From positions 186,001 to 250,000 of the forward strand of contig NZ_LR217717.1 of the NCBI RefSeq assembly GCF_900698945.1: 64,000 bases of DNA, in the 5' to 3' direction. The position numbers and the translations under genes are program-made. The first letter of the stretch is position 1. Each line of letters opens with the position of its first letter. Shown piece by piece: positions 37,967-49,261 of this stretch. This stretch comes from Buchnera aphidicola (Cinara laricifoliae). GTDB lineage: Bacteria; Pseudomonadota; Gammaproteobacteria; Enterobacterales; Enterobacteriaceae. Below the pieces are notes generated by a model. It worked only from the letters and a program-made list of their open reading frames with translations. It was not told the DNA's origin and ran no database searches.

Positions 37967-40054
37967 CTAATGATATTTGATGATATCATATAAAAAATTT
38001 TTAACCCATAATAAACTCTTTTGATTATTATTAAATGATTGATAAAAATACAATTTATCATTTGATAATTTCCAATATTGTGGTTTTTTTATAATTTTTT
38101 TACATAACCAATTAATATTTAAAATATTTTTTTTATAAAAAAATATACATATTTTAGTAACATAAAATTTAATTTTTTTTATTCCTATTTCATAGGACAT
38201 GATTTTTAATTTAGTTAATAAAAATAAATTTTCTGCATATTGTGGTAATTTTCCAAATAAGCTAGATATTTTATTTTTTACTTCTTTTAATTTTTTATTA
38301 TTTTTAATACATGATATTTTTTTATAAAACATTAATCGAATATTAATATCATTAATATAATTTTCGGGTAAAATTGCTGATATACGTAACTTAATTTCTA
38401 CATGCATATTATTAGAACTTAATTCACTAAGTGCAGTAGTATCGCGATTTTTTATAATTGTATTAATAGCATTATTTAAAAATTTTTTATATAATTCAAT
38501 TCCAATAGTTTTAATGTGACCACTTTGATGATTTCCTAATAGTTCACCTACTCCTCTAATTTCGGAATCATATGTGGATAATGTAAAACCAGAACCTAAA
38601 TTCGTAAAAGATTTGATAAGATTTAATCTTTTTTCTGCTTTTTCATTAATTTTTATATGATTTGATATAAAAAAAAATGCATAAGCCTGTCTTTCAGAAC
38701 GACCAATGCGACCTCTTAATTGATGTAATTGTGATAATCCAAATTGATCTGCACGCTCTATGATCATAGTATTCACATTACTTATATGAATTCCAGTATC
38801 TATAATAGTAGTACATATTAGTACATCAAAAGATTTATTTAAAAATTTATACATAATTTTATATAAATCTTTACGATGCATTTTTCCATGACTAATTTGA
38901 ATACGTGCTTCTGGTATTAATTTAGATAAATAATTTTTTTTTTCTTCGATATTCTTAATAACGTTATATATGTAATATATTTGTCCACCTCGATTTAATT
39001 CTTTAAGAATTGCTCTTCTTATAATTTTTGAATTAAAATTTTGAACAAAAGTTTTTATAGTTAAACGTTTCTTGGGAGGAGTAGATATAATTGATAAATC
39101 TCTAATTCCCAAAGAAGACATGTGAAGAGTTCTAGGAATTGGGGTAGCTGTTAATGTTAATACATCTATATTTATGTATAATCTCTTTATTATCTCTTTA
39201 TGGTGTACACCGAAACGATGTTCTTCGTCAATAATAAGCAATCCTAAATTTTTCCATATTAATTTTTTTGATAGAATTTTATGAGTACCAATTAAAATAT
39301 TTATTTGTCCGTTGTTTATTTTATATTTTATCAGTCGTTCTTCTTTTTTAGAAGTAAAACGCGAATATATATCAATATAATATGGATATTTAGAAAATCT
39401 GTTTTTAAATGTTTTATGGTGTTGTTGAGCTAATAATGTAGTTGGTACTAATAAAGCAACTTGTTTTTGATTATCTAAAGCTATAAAAGCAGCTCTCATT
39501 GCTATTTCAGTTTTTCCAAAACCTACATCTCCACATAATAATCTATCCATAGGAACTGGTTTTATCATATCATTGATAATTTCTTGAATAGATTTTTTTT
39601 GATCATCTGTCAGTAAATAAGGACATTGATTACAAAAATCTTTATATTGAAAGATATTTTTTTTAAAAGAAAATCCTGTTCGTAAACATCGATGAGATTT
39701 ATTATCAATTAATTGAACAGCTACATCATAAATTTTTTTTTTTATTTTATTACTTTCTAATAACCATTTTTTACTACTTAAAGTATTTAATGGTACTTCT
39801 GACTGTATTTTAGAATTATATGAACTAATTAAATCAAGAGATGTAATAGGAACATATAATTTTGATTGATTAGCGTACATAATTACACAGTATTCTGTTA
39901 CTATACCATTAGTATTTAAAGTACATAATCCAATGTATTTACCAATACCATATTTAATATGTACTACTAATTGATTTTTATGAAATATTTTTTTTTTTAA
40001 AATTAATTTAGAACAATTATTTATTTTATTATTTGTTAATATATTATGTTTCAT
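37967..40054 (-). CDS. mfd: Mfd transcription-repair coupling factor, N-terminally truncated
   Basis: Mfd is a DNA translocase that pushes or removes stalled RNA polymerase. The 695-residue product (1148 in E. coli) starts just before the RNA polymerase-interacting domain (QLVVHIKYGIGKYIG, residues 28-42). It then keeps both helicase domains with Walker A GDVGFGKT at 175-182, DEEH at 276-279, LTATPIPRT and the QLRGRIGRSERQAYAFF block, and the C-terminal domain. The N-terminal UvrB-like and UvrA-binding modules (about 450 residues) are absent, and the 715 bp upstream cannot hold them. The ATPase and polymerase-contact parts look intact, so a repair-independent role is likely. A shortened Mfd is, as I recall, usual in Buchnera. 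Confidence 0.95.
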   Translation of the reverse strand: MKHNILTNNKINNCSKLILKKKIFHKNQLVVHIKYGIGKYIGLCTLNTNGIVTEYCVIMYANQSKLYVPITSLDLISSYNSKIQSEVPLNTLSSKKWLLESNKIKKKIYDVAVQLIDNKSHRCLRTGFSFKKNIFQYKDFCNQCPYLLTDDQKKSIQEIINDMIKPVPMDRLLCGDVGFGKTEIAMRAAFIALDNQKQVALLVPTTLLAQQHHKTFKNRFSKYPYYIDIYSRFTSKKEERLIKYKINNGQINILIGTHKILSKKLIWKNLGLLIIDEEHRFGVHHKEIIKRLYINIDVLTLTATPIPRTLHMSSLGIRDLSIISTPPKKRLTIKTFVQNFNSKIIRRAILKELNRGGQIYYIYNVIKNIEEKKNYLSKLIPEARIQISHGKMHRKDLYKIMYKFLNKSFDVLICTTIIDTGIHISNVNTMIIERADQFGLSQLHQLRGRIGRSERQAYAFFFISNHIKINEKAEKRLNLIKSFTNLGSGFTLSTYDSEIRGVGELLGNHQSGHIKTIGIELYKKFLNNAINTIIKNRDTTALSELSSNNMHVEIKLRISAILPENYINDINIRLMFYKKISCIKNNKKLKEVKNKISSLFGKLPQYAENLFLLTKLKIMSYEIGIKKIKFYVTKICIFFYKKNILNINWLCKKIIKKPQYWKLSNDKLYFYQSFNNNQKSLLWVKNFLYDIIKYH

Positions 40055-40503
40055 TTAATAAATTTATTCCAATTTTATATAAAAAAAAATAATATATATC
40101 ATTATTATTAAATAATATATATTATAATTATTAATAAATGAATATGATTTACTGTTAAATAATTTAATAAAATTATTTAACATATAAAATATTATTTTTT
40201 AAATAAAATTAATACTTATTAATTATTGTTTAAAAAATACTTATTATATTATATGAAAATTTTATATTGTATATAAAATATATAATATATTTATGTTTAA
40301 AAACAATATTATTAATATAATTATAGATCTGATTAAATATAAATAAAATTTGTTAATTTTGATATATTTTTATATATTAAAATATTTATTAAAAATAAAT
40401 TTTTACAAAAATAAAAATACATATTAATTATTAATTATAAAAAATTATATATAAATAAATAATTGAATAGTATAATGTTATTATTTATTAGATATACATA
40501 TTT

Positions 40504-40525
40504 AATATAGTATATATACTATATT
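40504..40525. repeat. 22-bp perfect palindrome
   Basis: AATATAGTATATATACTATATT (given here as its two halves AATATAGTATA and TATACTATATT) equals its reverse complement and includes symmetric G and C. It lies about 245 bp upstream of gapA. It may be a hairpin or a protein site; no function is shown. Confidence 0.6.
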
Positions 40526-40681
40526 GAAAATAATTTATAAATCCTTTAATATATATAAAATTAAAAAATTATTATTTTTTTTAAAATTATTATTTATAAT
40601 ATCAATAATAATTTTTAAAAGATCATTCTATATAAATAAAAAAATTTATAATTTTTAATTATACTAAGATATTCTTTTATT

Positions 40682-40715
40682 TTTATCTAAAATATATATA
40701 TCTATTTTAGATAAA
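40682..40715 (+). promoter_or_regulatory. Hairpin upstream of gapA
   Basis: TTTATCTAAAATA at 40682-40694 pairs perfectly with TATTTTAGATAAA at 40703-40715 around an 8-base loop. It ends 54 bp before the gapA ATG and would be in its 5' untranslated region if transcription starts upstream; stabilising 5' structures are known for gapA in some bacteria. This role is inference. Confidence 0.45.
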
Positions 40716-40760
40716 TAAAAAATAATAATATTAAATATATATATTTAACTTTATTGGTAA

Positions 40761-41768
<1,008 letters not shown>

Positions 41769-41830
41769 TGTTATTTGTTTATATATATTTAATATAAAAT
41801 ATTATATATTTAAATTTTTTAAATATGTTC

Positions 41831-41866
41831 TGACAGTATTCAATAATATTTATTTTGATACTGTCA
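41831..41866. terminator. Bidirectional terminator hairpin, gapA/fldA
   Basis: TGACAGTAT at 41831-41839 pairs with ATACTGTCA at 41858-41866; the inner loop can pair further. It contains three G-C pairs in an otherwise AT-rich gap and lies between two convergent genes, so it probably ends both transcripts. Confidence 0.7.
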
Positions 41867-41932
41867 AATATTTATTATTCATATAAATTATAATAATAAT
41901 TATAGATTTTTATTTTTAAATCAATTAGTTTT

Positions 41933-42472
41933 TCATTTAGCTAATTTATTTTTAGAATATATAATATTAATTTCTGAGTTGACTAATTTTAACCATTTTT
42001 TGATACGTTGGTATGTTAAATGAGATTGATTATCTTCATCAATTGGTAATCCAAAAAAATGTGTTTTATTTTTTTGAGCTTTAGAAAATTCAAAAGAATA
42101 ATTTATTATTGGCCAAAAACCAACAAATTGAACATTTTTTTTTTTTAAAAAATGATACATAATTCCAATAGAATCACAAAAATATTCTGAATAATCTTCT
42201 TGATCGCCGCATCCAAAAAGAGCAACAATTTTATTGTTTAAATTGATTTTGTTTAACGTATGCAACGATTCTTCCCAATCACATTGTAATTCTCCGTAAT
42301 ACCATGTAGATATTCCTAAAAATAAAATATTAAAATTTTCCATTTTTTTTAATGAAGAATTAGAAATATCAAATACGTTAGATTGACTTATTCCTATATT
42401 TTTTTGTATAATATAAGAAATTTTTTCTGTATTTCCAGTGTCACTACCGTAAAAAATACCTATTTTTTTCAT
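41933..42472 (-). CDS. fldA: Flavodoxin 1
   Basis: FldA is an FMN electron carrier that reduces several iron-sulfur and radical SAM enzymes; LipA and RlmN, both in this window, are among enzymes that use it in E. coli. The 179-residue product (176 in E. coli) has the FMN phosphate loop GSDTGNTE at about 9-16, the isoalloxazine loops GISTWYYGELQCDW and FGCGDQEDYSEYFCD, and the late block GLPIDEDNQ. It converges on gapA. Confidence 0.97.
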   Translation of the reverse strand: MKKIGIFYGSDTGNTEKISYIIQKNIGISQSNVFDISNSSLKKMENFNILFLGISTWYYGELQCDWEESLHTLNKINLNNKIVALFGCGDQEDYSEYFCDSIGIMYHFLKKKNVQFVGFWPIINYSFEFSKAQKNKTHFFGLPIDEDNQSHLTYQRIKKWLKLVNSEINIIYSKNKLAK

Positions 42473-43280
42473 TTTTACCTTCTTAATAAAACATTAATAT
42501 ATACTAAAAAATATTTTTATAAAAATAAATTATTCTATTTATAGAAATAAATAAATAACATTTATTAATATATTTTATTAAATAAATAAATTAGTAAGTT
42601 ATAAAAATATTTTGTTTATATGATTTTTATATTATATAATAATAATTATCGATAAGATAATTTTTTAGCTATTAAATAAATTTTATTATTAATAATATCA
42701 TAAAATTTTTATAATAATTTTATTATATTATAATAATAAAATATTAAATTATTAATTTTTTGTATTTTTATAATTATTATTACAATAATTTATTAAATTA
42801 ATATTTATAATAAAATTTATATCAAAATTAATTTTTTCAACGAACAATTAATCAAATAAAATAATACCTTTATTTTTAAATTTTAATATATAAATCATCG
42901 TATAATTTAAATAATTTATATTTTATATATATGAATATTATTACTATTCACTATTATTAGTGATAAAAACTAGAATAAATATTCTCTATTAATAGAGAAA
43001 TATTATTATTTTTATAATATAAAAATTATTATTAAAATAATTTTATTAAAATAAAAAATAATATTTTATATATAAAAATTATATAAAAATATATTAAATA
43101 AATATAAAATAAAAATTAAATATACTAATATTCAAGTTATTTTTAAATATAACAAAATATTCATTATTAATTAATATAAAAATTAATATATTACTATTCT
43201 TAAAAAGAAAATATTAAATTTTTATATAAATAAATATTTTTACAAATATATAAACTTATAAAAATACAGAGTATTATAAT
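42473..43280. other. Largest gene-free stretch, fldA-ybgI
   Basis: 808 bp with no credible coding sequence in six frames. In the Buchnera order I recall, phrB lies between fldA and ybgI; if it was here it is eroded beyond recognition. Two neighbouring hairpins stand out: TCACTA/TAGTGA at 42948-42963 with a 4-base loop, and the 18-bp palindrome TTCTCTATTAATAGAGAA at 42982-42999, which can be extended outward past one bulge. Confidence 0.75.
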
Positions 43281-44030
43281 ATGAATAACTTTTTTCTTGA
43301 ACAAATAATTAATAAAAAATTAAATAGTAATAAATATAAAAATGATTATACACCTAACGGTTTACAAGTAGAAGGACGATCTGAAATAAATAAAATTATT
43401 ACAGGTGTAACTGCTTGTCAAAATCTTTTAAAAATAGCTATACAACATAATGCTGATGCAATTATCGTACACCATGGTTATTTTTGGAATAATCAAGATA
43501 AAAGAGTTTTAGGGATGCATAGACATCGTTTAAAAACATTATTATCAAATGATATTAATTTATATAGTTGGCATATACCTTTGGATGTACATCCTAAATT
43601 TGGAAATAACGTTCAATTAGGAAAATTATTAAATATTAATATTAATAATAATATTAATCCATACGTATTACAGGGACAATTTAAAAAGAAATATACAGTT
43701 ACATCATTAATTAATATGATAAAAAAAAAATTAAATCGAACTCCATTTCATTATGGTAAAACAGGTCCTAAATACATTAATAATGTAGCGTGGTGTACCG
43801 GAAAAGGACAAAATTTTTTTCATCAAGTAACAAATTTAAATATTGATGCGTATTTAACAGGAGAAATTTCAGAAGAAACTATCCATATTGCAGAAGAAAA
43901 TAATATACACTTTTTTTCTTTAGGACATCATGCTACAGAAAAATCAGGAATTTATTTATTAGGAAAATGGTTATCTCATCAATACCATAATTTACAAATT
44001 AAATTTATTGATGTATACAATCCAATTTAA
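43281..44030 (+). CDS. ybgI: NIF3-like dinuclear metal protein YbgI
   Basis: YbgI belongs to the widespread NIF3 (DUF34) family, proposed to be a GTP cyclohydrolase I type 2-like or metal-handling protein; its true role is unsettled. The 249-residue product (247 in E. coli) keeps the metal site: HH in AIIVHHGYFW, DVHP in HIPLDVHPKFGNN, and H and E in LGHHATEKSG. NGLQVEG near the start and YLTGEISE are also typical. It is followed after 26-62 bp by sucA on the same strand. Confidence 0.95.
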   Translation: MNNFFLEQIINKKLNSNKYKNDYTPNGLQVEGRSEINKIITGVTACQNLLKIAIQHNADAIIVHHGYFWNNQDKRVLGMHRHRLKTLLSNDINLYSWHIPLDVHPKFGNNVQLGKLLNININNNINPYVLQGQFKKKYTVTSLINMIKKKLNRTPFHYGKTGPKYINNVAWCTGKGQNFFHQVTNLNIDAYLTGEISEETIHIAEENNIHFFSLGHHATEKSGIYLLGKWLSHQYHNLQIKFIDVYNPI

Positions 44031-44092
44031 TAGTAGAAAAAATCTATTAAATTTTAATGTATCATCAACTATATTATTTATATAAAATTAAC

Positions 44093-46894
44093 ATGACAAA
44101 TAAAAAAAAAATATATTTACATAATAACGGATGGCTATACGCAAATAATCAATCATTTCTAGAAAATATTTATAAAAAATTTCTATCTAATTCAAAATCA
44201 TTAGATATATATTGGAAAAATATATTTGATACTTTATCAAATAAAAAAAATATAAAAAAAGATATTTTTAACCAAAAATTTTTTGATTATAAACATGATG
44301 TTTTAATAGAAAATTCAAAAAATTTAGCATTTAGTAATCATTCTATATCATTAAAAGAAAAATTTTTAAATCTTATAAATGCCTATCGAATATACGGACA
44401 TTATATATCAAATACAAATCCACTTACATATCATAATAAAAAAAAAAATATTCCTGAATTATCTTGTTTATTTTATAATATCAAAAAAGAAGAGCTAAAT
44501 AATTTAATAAATTTTGATTTTTTATGTTTTAAAAAACAAAATAACTCTTTTAAAGAAATATATTTATATTTTAAAAAAAAATATTCTAGTTATATTGGTT
44601 TTGAATATATGCATCTAAATAATATAGATGAAAAAAAATGGTTACAACATTATATTGAAACTAATCATATTTCAAGACTATTATCTGATAAGGAAAAAAA
44701 AAATATATTATCAGATTTAATTCGATCTACTTCTTTTGAGCAGTTTATTCATGCTAAATTTCCAGGTCATAAAAGATTTTCATTAGAAGGATGCGATATC
44801 CTAATACCTGCTTTAAAAAGAATTATAATGTTTTGTATGCAAAAAAAAACTAAAAAAATATTTTTAGGGATGGCTCATCGTGGTAGATTAAATGTAATGT
44901 ATAATATTTTACATCATAATGTTTTACATATGTTTAAAAATGATTCTCAATCATTTAAAAATTACCAAGGTACAGGAGATGTTAAATATCATATAGGTAT
45001 CAAAAAGATTATTCGTAAAAACAAACAAGAAATTGAAATTAATTTATTAGATAATCCCTCTCATTTAGAAATAATAAATCCAGTTGTTATGGGTTATTGT
45101 AAATTTTTTATAGACAATAAGCAATATATAGATAATCCCATATCTATAATGATACATGGTGATGCTGCTTTTATAGGACAAGGAGTAATACAAGAAACAT
45201 TAAATATGTCTCAAGTTCCTGCATATAACGTTTTTGGAAGTATACACATCATTATAAACAATCAAATAGCATTCACTACTTCTAATACAGAATATTTAAG
45301 AACTAGTTTTTATTGTACAGATATTGCTAAAATGATTGATTCGCCAATTTTTCATGTTAATGCTGATCGACCAGAAGAAGTAATGTTTGTAATTACATTA
45401 GCATTAAAATTTAGATATTTATTTAAAAAAGATGTTTTTATTGAATTAATATGCTATAGAAGATTAGGTCATAATGAAGTAGATGATCCATTTATAACAC
45501 AACCTAAAATGTACTCTATAATTCAACAACATGAACGTATTTGTATACTGTACTCTAAAAAAATAATTAATATATTAAATAATAATAATATTTCTTATAA
45601 AGAATTATATACTTATTTTAAAGATAAATTATCAAAAAAATCAAAAAAATCTTATACAAAATCACATATTTCGATATTATCACATAATAAAAAAAATTCA
45701 GTAAATTATTTAATCACTAAAAAAATTAATTTTAATAATTTCAGTAAAATAGCAAATGAATTATTCACGTTACCTAAAAATTTATTAATACATCCACAAA
45801 TAAAAAAAATTTTTTTAAATCGCATACAAATGGCTAATAATGAAATTCCATTAGATTGGGGGTCAGCTGAAAACTTAGTTTATGCAACTTTAATGTATCA
45901 TGGTATTACATGTCGATTAACTGGAGAAGATGTAAGAAGAGGAACATTTTGTCATAGACATGCTACTGTTGTTTGTCAAAAAAAAAATACCGTATATATT
46001 CCTTTACAGAATTTATCGAATCTTAAAGGATCATTTTATATTTGGGATTCAGTTTTATCGGAAGAAGCTGTACTAGCATTTGAATACGGATATTCTACAG
46101 TATCCCATGCATTATTAAATGTTTGGGAAGCACAATTTGGTGATTTTTCAAATGGTGCACAAATAGTTATTGATCAATTTATATCTTCAAGTTTACAAAA
46201 ATGGGGTCATTCCTCTTCTATAGTAATTTTATTACCTCATGGGTATGAAGGACAAGGACCTGAACATTCATCAGGGCGAATAGAAAGATATTTACAGTTA
46301 TGTGCTCAAAATAATATTAAAATTTGTATGCCTACTACAGTATCTCAGTGGTATCATATTTTATTAAAACAAGGAATTAATTCTGATAAAGTTCCATTAA
46401 TTATTTTTACTCCAAAATCATTATTAAGAAATCCATTGACATTTATTTATGTAAAAAAATTATTAAAAGAAAAATTTCATACTATATTATTAGATCCATT
46501 AACAAATAATCAAAAATTCATATCTCGTATTATTTTCTGTTCAGGTAAAATTTATTACGAACTATTAAATTTTTATAATAAAAATAATATTAGCAATACT
46601 GCAATAATACGTATTGAACAATTATATCCTTTTCCACATTTATGTATAAATAATATTTTAAATAAATTTACTAACATAAAATATTTTATATGGTGTCAAG
46701 AAGAACCTATGAATCAAGGTGGTTGGACATATATTTATTTTTATTTTAAAAAATATATCTTAACAAAATATAATCAAATACCTTTAATATACATTGGTCG
46801 ACCAAAACTATCTTCTACAGCTGAAGGAAATTTTATAGATCATCAGATACAGCAAAAAAAAATTATAAAATCAGCATTTTTTACATTAGAATAA
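44093..46894 (+). CDS. sucA: 2-oxoglutarate dehydrogenase E1
   Basis: SucA is the thiamine-diphosphate E1 of the 2-oxoglutarate dehydrogenase complex, giving succinyl-CoA with SucB and Lpd. From ATG 44093 the product has 933 residues, matching E. coli (933). Its N-terminus (YLHNNGWLYANNQSFLENIY) aligns with the E. coli start region. Family blocks include FPGHKRFSLEG, MAHRGRLNVM, the thiamine site GDAAFIGQGV and NNQIAFTT, YRRLGHNEVDDP, and GEDVRRGTFCHRHA. An in-frame ATG at 44057 would add 12 residues; neither has a clear Shine-Dalgarno. sucB starts 20 bp later. Confidence 0.96.
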   Translation: MTNKKKIYLHNNGWLYANNQSFLENIYKKFLSNSKSLDIYWKNIFDTLSNKKNIKKDIFNQKFFDYKHDVLIENSKNLAFSNHSISLKEKFLNLINAYRIYGHYISNTNPLTYHNKKKNIPELSCLFYNIKKEELNNLINFDFLCFKKQNNSFKEIYLYFKKKYSSYIGFEYMHLNNIDEKKWLQHYIETNHISRLLSDKEKKNILSDLIRSTSFEQFIHAKFPGHKRFSLEGCDILIPALKRIIMFCMQKKTKKIFLGMAHRGRLNVMYNILHHNVLHMFKNDSQSFKNYQGTGDVKYHIGIKKIIRKNKQEIEINLLDNPSHLEIINPVVMGYCKFFIDNKQYIDNPISIMIHGDAAFIGQGVIQETLNMSQVPAYNVFGSIHIIINNQIAFTTSNTEYLRTSFYCTDIAKMIDSPIFHVNADRPEEVMFVITLALKFRYLFKKDVFIELICYRRLGHNEVDDPFITQPKMYSIIQQHERICILYSKKIINILNNNNISYKELYTYFKDKLSKKSKKSYTKSHISILSHNKKNSVNYLITKKINFNNFSKIANELFTLPKNLLIHPQIKKIFLNRIQMANNEIPLDWGSAENLVYATLMYHGITCRLTGEDVRRGTFCHRHATVVCQKKNTVYIPLQNLSNLKGSFYIWDSVLSEEAVLAFEYGYSTVSHALLNVWEAQFGDFSNGAQIVIDQFISSSLQKWGHSSSIVILLPHGYEGQGPEHSSGRIERYLQLCAQNNIKICMPTTVSQWYHILLKQGINSDKVPLIIFTPKSLLRNPLTFIYVKKLLKEKFHTILLDPLTNNQKFISRIIFCSGKIYYELLNFYNKNNISNTAIIRIEQLYPFPHLCINNILNKFTNIKYFIWCQEEPMNQGGWTYIYFYFKKYILTKYNQIPLIYIGRPKLSSTAEGNFIDHQIQQKKIIKSAFFTLE

Positions 46895-46913
46895 TAAATT
46901 ATAAGCGAAAATT

Positions 46914-48125
46914 ATGAATAAAAATATTAAAATTTTAGCTCCAGATTTACCTGAATCAGTTAATAATGCAATTATGTTAAAATGGCACAAAAAAATAGGA
47001 GATATTATAAAAGAAGATGAGTTAATTGCTGAAATTGAAACTGATAAAATAATATTAGAAATTTCATCTCCATCTACTGGCATTTTAAATAAAAAACTAT
47101 TCAAAGTAGGTCAAAAAATAAAATCTAGAACTATAATTGGATATATTCAATCAACTTCTTTAAGTAAAAAAAAAAATATAAATACCAATGAACCTATAAA
47201 TAGAGATAAAAAAGTATATTTCTTTACACCTAAAATGCGCAGATTAATTTCAGATAATAAAATTAATACATTAACTATTAAAGGTATTAAAACACACGGA
47301 AAAATTAATAAAAATAAATTCATTATAAATAATATATATAAAAAAAATACATCAGAAAATAATAAAAAAATAAATAAAACACCATTTTCAGAAAAAAATA
47401 TTCATAAAAACTTATGTCAAGATATTCGCTCTTCTCGTCGTATCACTATGAGTCCATTACGACAAAAAATTTCAGAAAGATTATTATCAACTACTCAAAA
47501 TACAGCCATGTTAACCACTTTTAATGAAGTTAATATGAAACCAATTATGCTAATAAGGAAAAAATATAACAATATTTTTCAAGATAAATATAATAATAAA
47601 TTAGGTTATATGTCTTTTTATATAAAAGCAGCAACACAAGCATTAAAAAAATTTCCAGATATTAATGCATCTATCGAAGGTACTGATATTATATATCATG
47701 ATTATTACGATATTAATATAGCTATATCTACACCTAGAGGATTAATTACACCAATTTTAAAAAATACTGATCATTTATCTATGTTTGAAATTGAAAAAAA
47801 AATAAAAAATTTTTCTAATTTAGGTCAATCTGGAAAACTACAATTGGAAGATTTAGAATCTGGTACATTTACTATTACAAATGGAGGTGTTTTTGGTTCT
47901 TTACTATCTACTCCAATAATTAATCCACCACAAGTAGCTATATTAGGTATGCATAATATTAAAAATAGACCAGTTGTATTAGATAATAAAATTAAAATAT
48001 ATCCTATGATGTATTTAGCTTTATCATATGATCATCAATTAATTGATGGAAAACAAGCAATAGAATTTTTAAATTATATAAAAGACGTTATAGAAGATTT
48101 TTCTCGAATTATAATTGATGTTTAA
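46914..48125 (+). CDS. sucB: Dihydrolipoyl succinyltransferase (2-oxoglutarate dehydrogenase E2)
   Basis: SucB is the lipoylated core enzyme of the 2-oxoglutarate dehydrogenase complex. The 403-residue product (405 in E. coli) has the lipoyl domain with K45 in EIETDKIILEI, a peripheral subunit-binding segment near 105-140 (FFTPKMRRLISDNKIN), a Lys/Asn-rich linker, and the catalytic domain with H374 and D378 in SYDHQLIDGKQA. K45 must be modified by the LipB-LipA route encoded at 20094-21757. sucA and sucB are probably one transcript. Confidence 0.97.
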   Translation: MNKNIKILAPDLPESVNNAIMLKWHKKIGDIIKEDELIAEIETDKIILEISSPSTGILNKKLFKVGQKIKSRTIIGYIQSTSLSKKKNINTNEPINRDKKVYFFTPKMRRLISDNKINTLTIKGIKTHGKINKNKFIINNIYKKNTSENNKKINKTPFSEKNIHKNLCQDIRSSRRITMSPLRQKISERLLSTTQNTAMLTTFNEVNMKPIMLIRKKYNNIFQDKYNNKLGYMSFYIKAATQALKKFPDINASIEGTDIIYHDYYDINIAISTPRGLITPILKNTDHLSMFEIEKKIKNFSNLGQSGKLQLEDLESGTFTITNGGVFGSLLSTPIINPPQVAILGMHNIKNRPVVLDNKIKIYPMMYLALSYDHQLIDGKQAIEFLNYIKDVIEDFSRIIIDV

Positions 48126-48364
48126 TATATAAATTATTTATAATTAATTTATTATTACAATATTCATGATTAACGCAACAAATATTTATTTTACAATACA
48201 TGATATAATAAGTTTTATTTAAAAAATTAATTTATTTAGTATATAAATAAATACAATATATTTATTATTAATTTAAATAATATGATTATTATCATATAAA
48301 ATATATATTAATAGTTAATAAAATTATTAATAATATAACAATATATAAAATATATAGGTAAAAA

Positions 48365-49057
48365 ATGAATACTAAAAAAATAGTTTTGATGAGACATGGA
48401 GAAAGTCAATGGAATCAATTAAATCAATTTACCGGATGGAAAGATATTAAATTATCTAAAACAGGAAAAGAAGAAGCATTATATGCTGCTAAACTATTAA
48501 GAAAAAATAAATTTTTTTTTGATATAGCTTATACATCCGTATTAAAAAGAGCTATTCAAACATTATGGATAATTTTAAAAAAATTAGATTATATGTGGAT
48601 ACCAGTATATAAATCATGGAAATTAAATGAACGAAATTATGGAGCTTTAGAAGGATCAAATAAAGAAGAAATAATAAAAAAATATGGAAAAGAAACAGTT
48701 CAACTTTGGAGAAGAAGCTTTAAAGAAATTCCACCTAAAGCTAGTATTTCTGATATAAATTATCTAAAAAATGATAAAAAATATAAAAAAATAAAACAAG
48801 AAAAAATTCCATCTTCTGAAAGTTTAGAAATGACATTTAATAGAGTAATTCCATTTTGGAAATCAAATATTATTCCGCAAATACAAAAAAATAAAAAAGT
48901 TATCATTGTAGCTCATGGCAATTCATTACGTGCATTAATAAAATATTTAAATAAAATTAATGATGTTGATATAACAAAATTAGATATTTCTACAGGGTCC
49001 CCTATTATATATGAATTTTCTAGCGAAATTAAACCATTAAGATATTATTATTTATAA
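48365..49057 (+). CDS. gpmA: Phosphoglycerate mutase (2,3-BPG dependent)
   Basis: GpmA interconverts 3- and 2-phosphoglycerate. The 230-residue product (250 in E. coli) has the phosphohistidine H11 in LMRHGESQWNQ, the block FTGWKDIKLS, ERNYGALEGSNK, and the second His in VAHGNSLRAL. It is followed by AT-rich DNA with a small hairpin (ATATCAAT at 49144-49151, ATTGATAT at 49155-49162). Confidence 0.97.
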   Translation: MNTKKIVLMRHGESQWNQLNQFTGWKDIKLSKTGKEEALYAAKLLRKNKFFFDIAYTSVLKRAIQTLWIILKKLDYMWIPVYKSWKLNERNYGALEGSNKEEIIKKYGKETVQLWRRSFKEIPPKASISDINYLKNDKKYKKIKQEKIPSSESLEMTFNRVIPFWKSNIIPQIQKNKKVIIVAHGNSLRALIKYLNKINDVDITKLDISTGSPIIYEFSSEIKPLRYYYL

Positions 49058-49261
49058 AAATATTATTTTAAAAATAATTTTTAACAATTATCAAAATAAT
49101 TACTATTATTACTTATTTCATGATATATATTTTTATATAGTATATATCAATTTTATTGATATTTATTAAATTTTAGATATTCAGCAATAATTCTATATAT
49201 TATAAAAAAATAATTTTTATTTATATTAATTTATATTAAACATCAAGGTTACACAATTATA

